A stretch of DNA of 33,464 nt from JAVBKE01 sp031554215. GTDB lineage: Bacteria > Bacillota > Bacilli > JARBTR01. Position 1 is the first letter of the stretch. The number at the start of each line of letters is the position of its first letter. Position numbers and translations under genes: made by a program. The stretch spans positions 1-33,464 of the forward strand of contig JAVBKF010000103.1 of the NCBI GenBank assembly GCA_031554215.1, given 5' to 3'. This document shows, piece by piece, positions 1 through 8,859 of the stretch. The notes under the pieces were generated by a model. It did no database searches. It had not been told where the DNA came from and saw only the letters and a list, made by a program, of their open reading frames with translations.

Positions 1-672
1 ATGCTACATGGCTATAATGGTTCTTCTGACGGATTCTCTGCCGTATATGAACATTTATCGCAGCAGTTCACGATTATCTCTGTTGATGTGCTGGGATTTG
101 GTCGTTCTTCTAAACCGAGTGACTTTGACTATACATTTCCAAATGAAGCCAACCTCTACTACAAGTTAATGACCAAACTGGGGTATGATGAGTTCGCTGT
201 TATGGGGCATTCCATGGGTGGTGAAATTGCGTTAAACTTGGCGAATCTTTATCCTGATTTAGTCACTGAACTGATACTGATTGATGCGATCGGTGTTGAA
301 ACATTAACAGAGAAAACAGATGTAACACTACCCAAAGTGGATGATTCTTTATCAAACACGACCGGTGCTGTGCCTTATGATGCGTCAAAGGTGAAACATC
401 AGGATGAGCCTGGTTATCGTGCGGAGCTGAATAAGATGTGGCATACACAACCAGAGATTTCCGCTAACCGAATTGATATGCCAACGCTAATTATTTGGGG
501 TGAGAACGACCCTGAGGTACCATTATCCAGCGGTGAACAGTTTGATGCTTTGTTGCCTAACAGTACGCTGAGTGTGATTGAGAATGGAGATCATGCTCCA
601 TTTAGAAAGCACACCACTGAATTCTCGCAGTATGTCGACAATTTCTTTGAACAAGCAGAAAAGTCATCTTAA
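1..672 (+). CDS. alpha/beta hydrolase, 5' end cut by window edge
   Basis: This is an alpha/beta-hydrolase-fold enzyme; the substrate is not evident. Read from the first base it starts inside the conserved HG(Y/N)G oxyanion-hole motif (residues 3-6). Complete family members carry roughly 30-50 residues before that motif, so the ATG at base 1 is probably internal and the true start lies outside the window. The catalytic triad is visible: nucleophile Ser71 in GHSMGG, Asp170 in WGENDPEVP, and His198 in NGDHAPF. The cap region between the strands (about residues 95-160) is short and polar. No signal peptide can be assessed. A hairpin followed by a T-run closes the gene, so it is transcriptionally separate from ywlE. 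The fold is certain; the substrate class (esterase, C-C hydrolase, lipase) cannot be decided. Confidence 0.85.
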   Translation: MLHGYNGSSDGFSAVYEHLSQQFTIISVDVLGFGRSSKPSDFDYTFPNEANLYYKLMTKLGYDEFAVMGHSMGGEIALNLANLYPDLVTELILIDAIGVETLTEKTDVTLPKVDDSLSNTTGAVPYDASKVKHQDEPGYRAELNKMWHTQPEISANRIDMPTLIIWGENDPEVPLSSGEQFDALLPNSTLSVIENGDHAPFRKHTTEFSQYVDNFFEQAEKSS

Positions 673-733
673 CCTTAAGGGTAGACGATTAAGTTTCTGC
701 TTCGAGAAGCAATTCAGATTGCTTCTCTCCCAT

Positions 734-760
734 GACACAGACGATTCTGTGCCTTTTTTT
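734..760 (+). terminator. Rho-independent terminator after the hydrolase gene
   Basis: An 8-bp stem with one mismatch (GACACAGA / TCTGTGCC, loop CGAT) is followed at once by seven T. It lies about 60 bp after the hydrolase stop codon. Confidence 0.75.
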
Positions 761-872
761 ATAATTGCACACCAACAAAGACAAAAGAAAAGTAGCAAAT
801 TGTGTGAAACTACTTGGCGAAATGTTGTAGAATAGAAAAGTACAGACTGAAAACGATAGGTGGTTTCTTGGC

Positions 873-1316
873 GTGAAAAATATTTTATTTGTTTGCACGG
901 GCAATACTTGCCGTAGCCCAATGGCAGCGGCGATACTTGAAAATAAGCAATTGGCGCACGTCACGGTCAAATCTGCCGGCGTTTTTGCGCATAATGGCGA
1001 TTCCGCCTCCGCACATACACAAACAGTGTTAAGGGAAAACGGTATTCGTTGTCAGCATCTTTCAAAACAATTGTCCCTTGATGATGCCGAGTGGGCGACG
1101 CTAGTACTCACGATGACAGAAAGCCACAAACAATTAGTTGTCGCAACTTATCCACAGTTTTCAGATAAAGTTTTTACCCTGAAAGAGATGACTTCTGATG
1201 GCGATCTCAATATCGGCGATCCCTTCGGCGGTACGGTCGATGACTATCATCATACATACAGAGAGCTAGATGATAGTATTATGAAATTGGTTACTTTGCA
1301 AAATTTAAATTGTTAA
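873..1316 (+). CDS. ywlE: Protein-arginine phosphatase, low-molecular-weight PTP family
   Basis: This is a low-molecular-weight phosphatase of 147 residues, the family's usual size. The P-loop CTGNTCRS supplies catalytic Cys8 and Arg14, and the general acid is Asp117 in GDPFGG. A threonine at P-loop position 12 marks the YwlE subgroup, whose B. subtilis member removes phosphate from arginine and opposes the McsB arginine kinase; tyrosine phosphatases carry another residue there. The start is GTG, with AGGTGG a few bases upstream. The gene lies 25 bp before rpiB, as ywlE lies before ywlF (rpiB) in B. subtilis, so the two are probably co-transcribed. Specificity is inferred from that one residue and the context. 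No mcsB gene is in this window. Confidence 0.88.
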   Translation: MKNILFVCTGNTCRSPMAAAILENKQLAHVTVKSAGVFAHNGDSASAHTQTVLRENGIRCQHLSKQLSLDDAEWATLVLTMTESHKQLVVATYPQFSDKVFTLKEMTSDGDLNIGDPFGGTVDDYHHTYRELDDSIMKLVTLQNLNC

Positions 1317-1341
1317 TCATCGATTAAAGGAGGTATTTAGG

Positions 1342-1782
1342 ATGAAGGTAGCAGTTGCGTCAGATCACGGCGGCGTTCATATTCGCCAAGAAATTCTTTC
1401 AATGCTTACGGAAATGGAGATAGAGGCAGTTGATTTCGGCTGCGAGGGTACAGCATCAGTTGATTATCCTGATTTTGCTGTTGTTGTCGCAGAAAAGGTG
1501 GCCGCAGGGGAATTTGATCGTGGTATTCTAATTTGTGGAACTGGAATCGGAATGAGTATTGCCGCTAATAAAGTGGCCGGTATTCGTTGTGCGCTCGTCC
1601 ATGACACATTCAGCGCCAAAGCCACGAGAGAACATAATGACAGTAACGTGCTCGCTATGGGTGAGCGGGTTATCGGTCCGGGACTTGCAATCGAAATTGC
1701 ACGCGTATGGCTAACAACAGCGTTTGAAGGCGGTCGTCACGAGAGCCGCATCAACAAAATTACCGCAATTGAGCAAAAATAG
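1342..1782 (+). CDS. rpiB: Ribose-5-phosphate isomerase B
   Basis: The protein (146 aa, full length) interconverts ribose 5-phosphate and ribulose 5-phosphate in the pentose phosphate pathway. The LacAB/RpiB signature is complete: an N-terminal SDHGG phosphate/sugar-binding motif (residues 7-11), DYPDFA at 41-46, catalytic Cys65 in CGTGIGMSIAANK, and REHNDSNVLAMG near residues 96-107. A strong Shine-Dalgarno (AAAGGAGG) precedes the ATG. It follows ywlE with a 25-bp gap and no terminator between them. A LacA/LacB subunit of galactose-6-phosphate isomerase is the main alternative, but no other lac tagatose gene is nearby and the ywlE neighbour favours RpiB. Confidence 0.92.
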   Translation: MKVAVASDHGGVHIRQEILSMLTEMEIEAVDFGCEGTASVDYPDFAVVVAEKVAAGEFDRGILICGTGIGMSIAANKVAGIRCALVHDTFSAKATREHNDSNVLAMGERVIGPGLAIEIARVWLTTAFEGGRHESRINKITAIEQK

Positions 1783-1872
1783 CAATTCTTAGATGAGCGG
1801 GCTTCATGGCAATGATAAGCGAATCTGGTACCCCTCACATAGAATAAGCACCCACGAAAGGAATTGATACTC

Positions 1873-2409
1873 ATGTTTGTCATTCAAGGTAGTGCACGGG
1901 CAAACGGAAACACGGAGTTCCTTACCAAGGTTCTCCTCGATGGGATTACAACTGAATCCATCTGTTTACGTAATAAAAAGATTACCCCAATCGTAGACCA
2001 GAGGCATGAACCTAGCGGTTTCTCACCGGTCGATGATGATTTTGATGCGATTATTGAACAAATGCTTACCCATAATGACATCATCCTAGCAACGCCTTTG
2101 TATTGGTACGGGATGAGTGGTCAGATGAAAACATTTATTGATCGCTGGTCACAAGCACTACGCAATCCAGCACTCAATTTCAAGCAACAGTTACAAACAA
2201 AGACATTCCACGTTGTCGTTGTAGGCGGGCCTGGCGCGCGCCAGAAAGCGCTACCTTTAATCCAACAGTTCACGTTGATTTTCAATTTTATCGGCACAAA
2301 TTTTGAAGGTTATTTGATTGGCGAAGGCGCACAACCTGGGGCAATCGCCGAAGATGTGCTAGCGCTTAATCAAGCTAAAGCGATGAATCAGCACTTTAAA
2401 TCTAAATAG
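1873..2409 (+). CDS. NADPH-dependent FMN reductase-like flavodoxin-fold protein
   Basis: This 178-residue cytosolic flavoprotein has the flavodoxin-like fold of the NAD(P)H:FMN/quinone reductase (YwqN/iron-sulfur flavoprotein) family. The N-terminal GSARANGNT (residues 6-14) is the FMN phosphate-binding loop. TPLYWYGMSGQMKTFIDR (around residues 75-93) is the characteristic flavin-binding and dimer motif. I chose the ATG at 1873 because AAAGGA lies 10 bases upstream; the in-frame TTG at 1864 would overlap the ribosome-binding site. The gene stands alone, about 90 bp after rpiB, and ends in a strong terminator. The physiological electron acceptor (quinone, azo dye, free flavin or iron) cannot be read from the sequence. 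Confidence 0.85.
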   Translation: MFVIQGSARANGNTEFLTKVLLDGITTESICLRNKKITPIVDQRHEPSGFSPVDDDFDAIIEQMLTHNDIILATPLYWYGMSGQMKTFIDRWSQALRNPALNFKQQLQTKTFHVVVVGGPGARQKALPLIQQFTLIFNFIGTNFEGYLIGEGAQPGAIAEDVLALNQAKAMNQHFKSK

Positions 2410-2416
2410 TCCATTG

Positions 2417-2460
2417 GAAATCAAACACTCAGCTTGGTGAAATGTGTTTGATTTCTTTTT
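2417..2460 (+). terminator. Strong Rho-independent terminator
   Basis: A perfect 12-bp stem (GAAATCAAACAC at 2417-2428 with its complement at 2444-2455) is followed by five T. It starts 8 bp after the flavoprotein stop codon. Confidence 0.92.
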
Positions 2461-2535
2461 ATTCTAAACTGATGCTTCAAAACATAGATAATTTCGAGCT
2501 GTCTGACGGTACCTAAACGCAAGAAGGAGAAAATC

Positions 2536-3465
2536 ATGGAAAAAATTTATATTATCCACGAAAACGAAGAATGGACACTGCCATTGAAAAAACAGCTTGA
2601 AGCCCGCAATCTTCCTTATGAAGAGTGGTTCTTGAACGAGGGATATATTGACTTATCAAAGGAACCACCAAAAGGGATATTCTACAATCGCATGAGTGCA
2701 TCATCACACACAAGGAATCACCGCTTCGCACCTGAACATACCGCTAATGTTTTAGCGTGGCTTGAGACGCATCACAGGGTTATTTTCAACAATAGCCGTG
2801 CCCTACAACTCGAAGTAAGCAAGGTAAATCAGTACACTGCTTTGCAGGCTCATGGCATACAGACACCACGGACCATTGCCGTATCTGGTACAGCAGCGTT
2901 AGTCGAAGCTGCACAAGCATTTGACCAGCCCTTTATCACTAAACATAATCGAGCTGGCAAAGGGCTTGGCATTCAGAAATTCGATTCAGTGACAGCGCTT
3001 GAAAAGACTGTTATGAGAGGTGACTTTGAGATGCCAGTTGATGGCATTACCTTATTACAGGACTATATTGAAGCGCCAACACCATCCATTACGCGGTGTG
3101 AATTTATTGGCGGAAAATTCTATTACGCAGTGAAAGTTGACACGACTGACGGCTTCCAGCTTTGTCCGGCAGATGTCTGTCAGATAGATGAATCATTTTC
3201 CCCAACGAATCGTTCTGGTGCAAAGTTTGAAATTATCAAGGACTTCTCCCATCCGCTTCTTGCAAATTATGAAGCTTTTCTGCAGCATAACGGCATCACC
3301 TTTGCAGGGATTGAATTCATCCAGAACAAGGCTGGCGAAGTCTTTACCTATGATGTCAATACCAATACCAACTACAACGCTGAAGCAGAAGCTATTACCA
3401 CACTTTCAGGCATGAGAGCCATCGCACAATTCCTTGAAAACGCTCTCCTCATCAATCAACAATAA
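2536..3465 (+). CDS. RimK-like ATP-grasp ligase, orphan
   Basis: The 309-residue protein has the layout of RimK-type ATP-grasp ligases, which join a carboxylate to an amine (often amino acids or peptide ends) via an acyl-phosphate. A pre-ATP-grasp domain spans about residues 1-95 (note FYNRMSAS at about 50-57 and FNNSRALQLEVSK near 90-102). The ATP-grasp core follows, with FITKHNRAGKGLG (about 132-144) as the nucleotide-binding lysine/glycine loop, LLQDYIE as the hinge strand, and GIEFIQ ... FTYDVNTNTNYN near 255-281 with the metal-binding Glu/Asp/Asn set. An AAGGAG lies 9-10 bp before the ATG. Terminators on both sides leave the gene monocistronic, with no peptide precursor or biosynthetic partner next to it, so the substrate is unknown. 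Confidence 0.82.
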   Translation: MEKIYIIHENEEWTLPLKKQLEARNLPYEEWFLNEGYIDLSKEPPKGIFYNRMSASSHTRNHRFAPEHTANVLAWLETHHRVIFNNSRALQLEVSKVNQYTALQAHGIQTPRTIAVSGTAALVEAAQAFDQPFITKHNRAGKGLGIQKFDSVTALEKTVMRGDFEMPVDGITLLQDYIEAPTPSITRCEFIGGKFYYAVKVDTTDGFQLCPADVCQIDESFSPTNRSGAKFEIIKDFSHPLLANYEAFLQHNGITFAGIEFIQNKAGEVFTYDVNTNTNYNAEAEAITTLSGMRAIAQFLENALLINQQ

Positions 3466-3471
3466 ACGTGA

Positions 3472-3510
3472 AAAGAGCATTGACTCGTTGTATCGTAGTC
3501 AATGCTCTTT
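3472..3510. terminator. Bidirectional terminator between ATP-grasp gene and ftsH
   Basis: A perfect 14-bp inverted repeat (arms 3472-3485 and 3497-3510, 11-base loop) sits between convergent genes. A T-rich tract follows on the plus strand and an A-run precedes it, so it can end transcription in both directions. Confidence 0.92.
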
Positions 3511-3523
3511 CTTGTTATCGTGG

Positions 3524-5551
3524 TTAAATAGATTTATCGTCTTTAGACTGATCATCTTTCTTTTCTACATCTGATTCTTCTGTTGCAGTATCAGGATTCT
3601 TATCCATAACCACTTCATCAGCCTTCTTGCTGGCTGGATTTTCCGCATCATCAGTTGCTCTGGTATCATCATGCGTTGCAATATTGACTTTAACATCAGT
3701 CTGCTCCGTATCTGCACCATTACCATAATTTCTTTCAGGAAGAACGCCTTTTTCATACAAACTCATAATCTGCTCTGCATCAAGTGTTTCAACCTCTAAT
3801 AAAGTCTGCGCGATGATATCGAGTTGTGCACGGTTTGCAACAATCAATTCTTTTGCTTTTGCGTAACATTCTTTAATAATGAGCTGAATCTCTTCGTCAA
3901 TTTGGTACGCAATGCTGTCAGAATAATTACGTTCATTATGGAAATCGCGCCCCAGGAACACTTGCCCTTGTGGCTGACCGAACTGCATAGGCCCAAGTCG
4001 TTCACTCATACCGTATTCAGTAACCATACTTCTAGCAATGCTAGTAGCACGTTGGAAATCATTATGGGCACCCGTACTCACTTCGCCAAAGACAACATCC
4101 TCAGCTACACGACCACCTAGCAAACCAGTGATTTTATTCAATAATTCCGGCTTCGTCATTAAGAAACGGTCTTCCTTCGGTAACATGACAGCATAACCGC
4201 CAGCTCTACCTCGCGGTACAATTGTCACCTTATGAACGATATCTGCTTCATCAAGCGTGAGACCAATAACTGTGTGACCAGCCTCATGGAAAGCAACAAT
4301 ATTGCGCTCCTTTACAGAGATAACTCTGCTTGTTTTAGCAGGTCCTGCGATGACGCGATCTGTTGCCTCATCAATATCACCCATATCAATGACTTTCTTA
4401 TCGCGGCGAGCCGCAATAAGTGCTGCTTCATTGAGTAAGTTTTCTAAGTCCGCACCTGAGAATCCAGGGGTTCTCGTTGAAATTGCTTTTAAATCGACTG
4501 TAGAATCAAGTGGCTTGTTTCTTGAATGGACATGAAGGATGGCTTCACGCCCCTTCACATCAGGCACATCCACTAGGATTTGTCTGTCGAAACGACCCGG
4601 ACGTAGTAATGCGGGATCGAGCACATCAGAGCGGTTTGTTGCCGCAATAATGATCACGCCCTCATTCTCGCCGAAACCATCCATTTCAACAAGTAACTGG
4701 TTCAGTGTTTGTTCGCGCTCATCGTGTCCGCCACCAAGTCCAGCGCCACGTTGACGACCAACAGCATCAATCTCATCAATGAAAATCATTGCAGGAGAGC
4801 TCTTTTTCGCTGTTTCAAACAAGTCACGTACACGACTCGCACCAACACCGACAAACATTTCTACAAAGTCAGAACCACTGATAGAGAAGAATGGTACGCC
4901 CGCTTCACCAGCAACAGCTCTTGCGAGTAATGTTTTACCTGTTCCTGGAGGTCCTACAAGCAGTACACCTCTAGGAATTCGTGCACCAAGTGCTGAGAAT
5001 TTGCGTGGATCTTTTAAGAAATCAACGATTTCTACCAGTTCCTGCTTCTCTTCATCGGCACCTGCCACCTCTTTAAAGGTGACCTTTTTCTTCTCATGAT
5101 TAAATTGCTTCGCCTTACTCTTACCAAAGTTCATCACTTTGTTTCCGCCGCCTTGAGACTGATTAAGCAGGAAGAAGAATAAGACAAAAATCAGAATGAA
5201 AGGCAACACACTTGTAATGAGCGTAACAAAGAAACCAGGTTCCTCTGCCGGAAGAACGGTAAGCTTAACATCCTGTTTCTTCATCAGCTCATCTGCACGT
5301 TCCATTTGCTCAGATGCAATATAAGTTGTATATTTTTTTCCGTCCTCGAGTTCTCCGCTGACCTCATATACACCACGTTGCACCTGTGTTGTAGCTGTCT
5401 TTACTTCATCATCATCAAGATATGTGAAGAATTTGTCTGTAGAAATTTTCGATACTTTCCCATTGTTATTGCTTGCTAAACTGACGATTGCAAGAATCAC
5501 CAGCACGATCAATATGTAAAATATTGCGTTTTGGAAAACACGTTTCTTCAT
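3524..5551 (-). CDS. ftsH: ATP-dependent zinc metalloprotease FtsH
   Basis: This is a membrane-anchored AAA+ protease that degrades misfolded membrane proteins and regulators; in B. subtilis it also affects sporulation through Spo0E. Of 675 residues, a first membrane helix covers about 10-26, the extracytoplasmic domain about 27-105, and a second helix about 107-129. Walker A GPPGTGKT is at 200-207, Walker B IFIDEID at 256-262, the second region of homology with RPGRFDR at 317-323, and the zinc site HEAGH at 422-426. The last 60 or so residues form a charged, low-complexity tail. AAGGAGG precedes the ATG. It is the last gene of the tilS-hpt-ftsH run, 205 bp after hpt, as in B. subtilis. The 5552-5756 gap holds a TATAAT-like element on the minus strand but no convincing -35. 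Confidence 0.97.
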   Translation of the reverse strand: MKKRVFQNAIFYILIVLVILAIVSLASNNNGKVSKISTDKFFTYLDDDEVKTATTQVQRGVYEVSGELEDGKKYTTYIASEQMERADELMKKQDVKLTVLPAEEPGFFVTLITSVLPFILIFVLFFFLLNQSQGGGNKVMNFGKSKAKQFNHEKKKVTFKEVAGADEEKQELVEIVDFLKDPRKFSALGARIPRGVLLVGPPGTGKTLLARAVAGEAGVPFFSISGSDFVEMFVGVGASRVRDLFETAKKSSPAMIFIDEIDAVGRQRGAGLGGGHDEREQTLNQLLVEMDGFGENEGVIIIAATNRSDVLDPALLRPGRFDRQILVDVPDVKGREAILHVHSRNKPLDSTVDLKAISTRTPGFSGADLENLLNEAALIAARRDKKVIDMGDIDEATDRVIAGPAKTSRVISVKERNIVAFHEAGHTVIGLTLDEADIVHKVTIVPRGRAGGYAVMLPKEDRFLMTKPELLNKITGLLGGRVAEDVVFGEVSTGAHNDFQRATSIARSMVTEYGMSERLGPMQFGQPQGQVFLGRDFHNERNYSDSIAYQIDEEIQLIIKECYAKAKELIVANRAQLDIIAQTLLEVETLDAEQIMSLYEKGVLPERNYGNGADTEQTDVKVNIATHDDTRATDDAENPASKKADEVVMDKNPDTATEESDVEKKDDQSKDDKSI

Positions 5552-5756
5552 GTCAACCTCCTTTGCGAAAATAACACTCTCTAGCCTCTCGGGGCTACTG
5601 CAGTGCTTCGATTTAAATGCTGATTAGGATTCAACTTGCTCGTCTCATCACCTAATTATAGATACAAATAATTCAGTTATGACTTTTTATCATCATCTAA
5701 ATTATAAAACCAATGAAGCAGATTTTAACACACTTTCGAGAAAAAAGCATGCCTTG

Positions 5757-6326
5757 TCAAGCGTTATTTAATTTTTTTATCTCCTGCTGGTAAATAATTG
5801 GCTTTAATACGCCTACATAGGGAATGTTTCGATATCTTTCAACGTAGTCTAAACCATAGCCAACAACGAAAGCATCAGGAACATTGAAGCAACAGTAGTC
5901 TGGCTCAATCTCTACTTTTCGTCCTGTTGGCTTATCTAGTAGTGTAACCACTTTCACAGATTTTGCTTTGCGGTAACGCAATAAATCCGCTAAATAGCTG
6001 AGCGTAAGTCCAGTGTCAACAATATCTTCAACAATTAACACGTCACGACCTTCAACAGATGTGTTCAAGTCTTTGATAATTTTCACTTCTCCCGAAGACA
6101 CAGTCGAAGTCCCGTAACTAGAAACATCCATAAAATCAAGTTCCATATGTAAATCCATTCGCTTAATCAGATCCATCATAAAGGGTAAAGCGCCCTTTAA
6201 CACACCTAACACAAGTGGAAATTGATCACCATAATCCGCCGTAATTTGAGCCGCGACTTCTGTAATTCTTGTCTGGATTTCCTCTTCGCTAATCAGAACC
6301 TTTTCAATGTCATTGTGAATTGTCAT
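5757..6326 (-). CDS. hpt: Hypoxanthine phosphoribosyltransferase
   Basis: This purine-salvage enzyme (189 aa) converts hypoxanthine or guanine plus PRPP to IMP or GMP. The PRPP-binding motif VLIVEDIVDTGLT lies at residues 96-108, the PPi loop GVLKGALPF at 41-49, and the base-binding DAFVVGYGLDY segment near 151-161. The start ATG has GGGAGAGA upstream and lies inside the 3' end of tilS (17-bp overlap), so translation is probably coupled. The tilS-hpt-ftsH order is conserved in Bacilli, where TilS and HprT are reported to act together on ftsH expression in some species. The gene looks intact. Confidence 0.96.
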   Translation of the reverse strand: MTIHNDIEKVLISEEEIQTRITEVAAQITADYGDQFPLVLGVLKGALPFMMDLIKRMDLHMELDFMDVSSYGTSTVSSGEVKIIKDLNTSVEGRDVLIVEDIVDTGLTLSYLADLLRYRKAKSVKVVTLLDKPTGRKVEIEPDYCCFNVPDAFVVGYGLDYVERYRNIPYVGVLKPIIYQQEIKKLNNA

Positions 6327-7749
6327 CTCGACTCTCTCCCTTAAATGTAGTTAAAAACCTCAGTTGAAGCTGCTCACCGGGTGTTGTATCCGCTTCTCCC
6401 AGCGGTGCTACTGCTAGCCCTGGCACCCAAATAATTTCTTCATAACCATTTTGCTTTGTCAAAACAACAGGCCAACTTTCTCGGTCGTGAACAGCCACTT
6501 TGTCTTCCAGAAACAATTTCTTTACTTTTTTCCGCCCATGCAGATTTAGCTGCGCAATTTTGTCCCCATCTTGCTTATTTCTCACAAAGAGCGGCAAGAA
6601 AGCTTTCGGAACCATCACTTGGTCAAGCATTGGTGCACCTACTTCTTGCACATGGGAAAAAACCGCCTCAATCGCTGTCCTATTTGGTAAAACCGTTACA
6701 CCAGGTATTTCGACTTCCTTAGCGTAAGCAATTTGGTTGGGCTTATCAAATAAAAAAAACATTTGATTAAATGATTTCACCGCAAAGCATGAATCTGTAA
6801 TATACAATGTTGCCGAAGGCTTCTTGTTCTCTAACAAAGTGATTATGCCGTCAATATGCTTATTTGAAAAATGAAAAGGCTTTCTACCTACTAGATAGTT
6901 TAATAGTAGAGGAATCACGCGTCTTTGTAAAGGCTTAGGTAGTAGCAGAAATTCTGTCGTATCCATTGAAACCCCATCATTGAGCTCAGTGATTTTAATT
7001 TTCAAGAAAGCTTCTGATGCAAGTATTTGTAAGTAGTCGTCATCCTCTGCACCTCGCTCCTGAAACTGGGCAAGATGCGCTAGAAAACAATCGTTTTCCT
7101 CTTTCAGTAGCGGTAAAATTTTGTGTCTAAATCGATTTCTAGTATACGTATCTTTTGCATTACTTTCATCCTCACGCGGCATAAGCCCAAGCTTGCCAGC
7201 GTAATCTCGAATTTCTTCTTTTGAGACGACTAAAAAAGGGCGCACCAATGCCCCACCAGCAAAAGGTCGCCTTGCACGAATACCAAGGTTATGTAGCCCA
7301 GCAGGACCACGTACCAAATGCATCAGCATTGTCTCTGCTTGGTCATCCAAATGATGCCCGAGTACCAATTGCTTTGCCTGAAATGCTACCATTACTTCTT
7401 CGTAGAACTGGTAGCGTTTCTCTCTTGCAAGATGCTGACCATTCCCTTTAGTCTCTGCAATTAGTGAGGGCAAATCAATCCTTGTCCCTGCAAACTGGAC
7501 ACCGAGTATTTCGCACTGCTTTTGAACAAAGATAGCGTCCTGCACCGATGTCTCCCCGCGAAACATATGGTCAACATGGGCAACAACGAGTTGCCATGAT
7601 TTCTCCGCTGCATACCGATTTAATAAATATAATAGAGCAAGTGAATCAACGCCACCAGACACACCAACAACAATTGTACTACTAACCGGTAGTAATTCAC
7701 CCTTGTTTATAAAGCTAAGTACCTTGGTCTCAAACAGGTTCATGTTCAT
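6310..7749 (-). CDS. tilS: tRNA(Ile)-lysidine synthase
   Basis: TilS makes lysidine at position 34 of the tRNA-Ile that reads AUA codons, an essential step in bacteria. The PP-loop SGGVDS at residues 31-36 activates the cytidine with ATP. It is followed by HVDHMFRGE (around 57-65), GHHLDDQAETMLMHL and RNRFRH motifs typical of TilS, then the C-terminal substrate-recognition domains, for 479 residues in all. Two ATGs lie close together (7749 and 7743). The only ribosome-binding sequence (AAAAGAG) abuts the first, so the second may be the real start, giving a protein two residues shorter. The 3' end overlaps hpt by 17 bp. The 159 bp between yabT and this gene contain no obvious terminator. Confidence 0.95.
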   Translation of the reverse strand: MNMNLFETKVLSFINKGELLPVSSTIVVGVSGGVDSLALLYLLNRYAAEKSWQLVVAHVDHMFRGETSVQDAIFVQKQCEILGVQFAGTRIDLPSLIAETKGNGQHLAREKRYQFYEEVMVAFQAKQLVLGHHLDDQAETMLMHLVRGPAGLHNLGIRARRPFAGGALVRPFLVVSKEEIRDYAGKLGLMPREDESNAKDTYTRNRFRHKILPLLKEENDCFLAHLAQFQERGAEDDDYLQILASEAFLKIKITELNDGVSMDTTEFLLLPKPLQRRVIPLLLNYLVGRKPFHFSNKHIDGIITLLENKKPSATLYITDSCFAVKSFNQMFFLFDKPNQIAYAKEVEIPGVTVLPNRTAIEAVFSHVQEVGAPMLDQVMVPKAFLPLFVRNKQDGDKIAQLNLHGRKKVKKLFLEDKVAVHDRESWPVVLTKQNGYEEIIWVPGLAVAPLGEADTTPGEQLQLRFLTTFKGESRDDNSQ

Positions 7750-7908
7750 GCTCTTTTCTATTCATAAACTTAATCATCATTAATCTAACACTTATTATAA
7801 CAGTATTCAACAAAAAACGAATGAAATACCGTCAGAATAACCCAATAAACCATCTCCTTTTACAAAAAACAGCAATACTCATACCAAAACCCTAAGGTCC
7901 CTCCGCCA

Positions 7909-8859
7909 CTATGTAAACAATTTGAAAAATAGATACACCGCTAGTGCAAGCATCATTAGAAATGCAGCTTCGATTGTATTCTTATGCGTATGAACAGTTT
8001 GTTGCACCGGCGATGGTTTCACAGTTTTCCTCGGAGCATCGTCTATAGCCAATAAATCGCACTTCATTTCGAGGGCTGAATGGTAGTCACCTGTGACTGC
8101 CTTCATTAAGATTGTGTTTACCCCTTGCGTTTCAGGATGGTAATGAATCATTTCTTGTATTTGCCCTATACCGCCAGCTTTCTTTTGCTGCCTCCGTCCC
8201 TGAAATGCATTGATCATGATCATCGCAACTGCAAACAAATCATATTGGGGATCTGCTTTCCGGTCTCCCATCCCCCAGTAACCACGATCAAAATAGTCAG
8301 TAAACTCCTTAATGGCCCGTCCGGCCTTTGTTGTACCCCCAACATCAATACAGCGCAATTGATTAGTCCGCGTTACAATCATGTTGTCGGGTTTTAAATC
8401 ACCAAATATCCAGCCCGCCTGATGCAATTGTGCCAGATTGGTTAATAGCTCGATTATCAGTGGAATGACCGTCACGGCACCATTCTTACCGACATAATCA
8501 AGGAAAGCAGCTCCTTGGATATACTCCATTGCATAGAAAGGAACGATTCCACCCGAATGTTCAAAATCATCGACATCTAACAAAGAAGGCCCAAGAGTAC
8601 CCCCGGCCTGTGGAAATATCGGTGATTGTGCTGGCGCTGCAGTGGATAGGGACTTCAGAACATTGACTTCTGAAGCCACCACCGTGCTGTCCTCACTAAA
8701 CTTAAGCGCCGTTGTTCCAAATATGCTTTTCGCCAAATAAACGGTCCCATTTGCACCGCGTCCAAGCTCGCTACTAATCAAATAATTATTTTTATGCCAT
8801 TTACCAGCCACGATAGTGCCGGCCGGGATACTAAATGGTTTCTTCGTAGAAGGATTCAT
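7909..8859 (-). CDS. yabT: Sporulation Ser/Thr protein kinase, YabT-like
   Basis: This is a Hanks-type kinase of 316 residues with a single C-terminal membrane helix (about 296-313) and almost nothing beyond it. That is the arrangement of B. subtilis YabT, a sporulation kinase without an extracellular sensor domain. Visible motifs are the glycine loop GRGANGTV (33-40), ATP lysine Lys53 in ALKF, the catalytic loop GDLKPDN (153-159, Asp154), and DVG at 172-174 where most kinases have DFG. A basic stretch (GRRQQKKAGG, 221-230) lies late in the kinase domain. AAAGAGG precedes the ATG, and the gene overlaps the end of yabS by 29 bp. Position between yabS and tilS matches B. subtilis. Substrates cannot be read from sequence. 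Confidence 0.88.
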   Translation of the reverse strand: MNPSTKKPFSIPAGTIVAGKWHKNNYLISSELGRGANGTVYLAKSIFGTTALKFSEDSTVVASEVNVLKSLSTAAPAQSPIFPQAGGTLGPSLLDVDDFEHSGGIVPFYAMEYIQGAAFLDYVGKNGAVTVIPLIIELLTNLAQLHQAGWIFGDLKPDNMIVTRTNQLRCIDVGGTTKAGRAIKEFTDYFDRGYWGMGDRKADPQYDLFAVAMIMINAFQGRRQQKKAGGIGQIQEMIHYHPETQGVNTILMKAVTGDYHSALEMKCDLLAIDDAPRKTVKPSPVQQTVHTHKNTIEAAFLMMLALAVYLFFKLFT

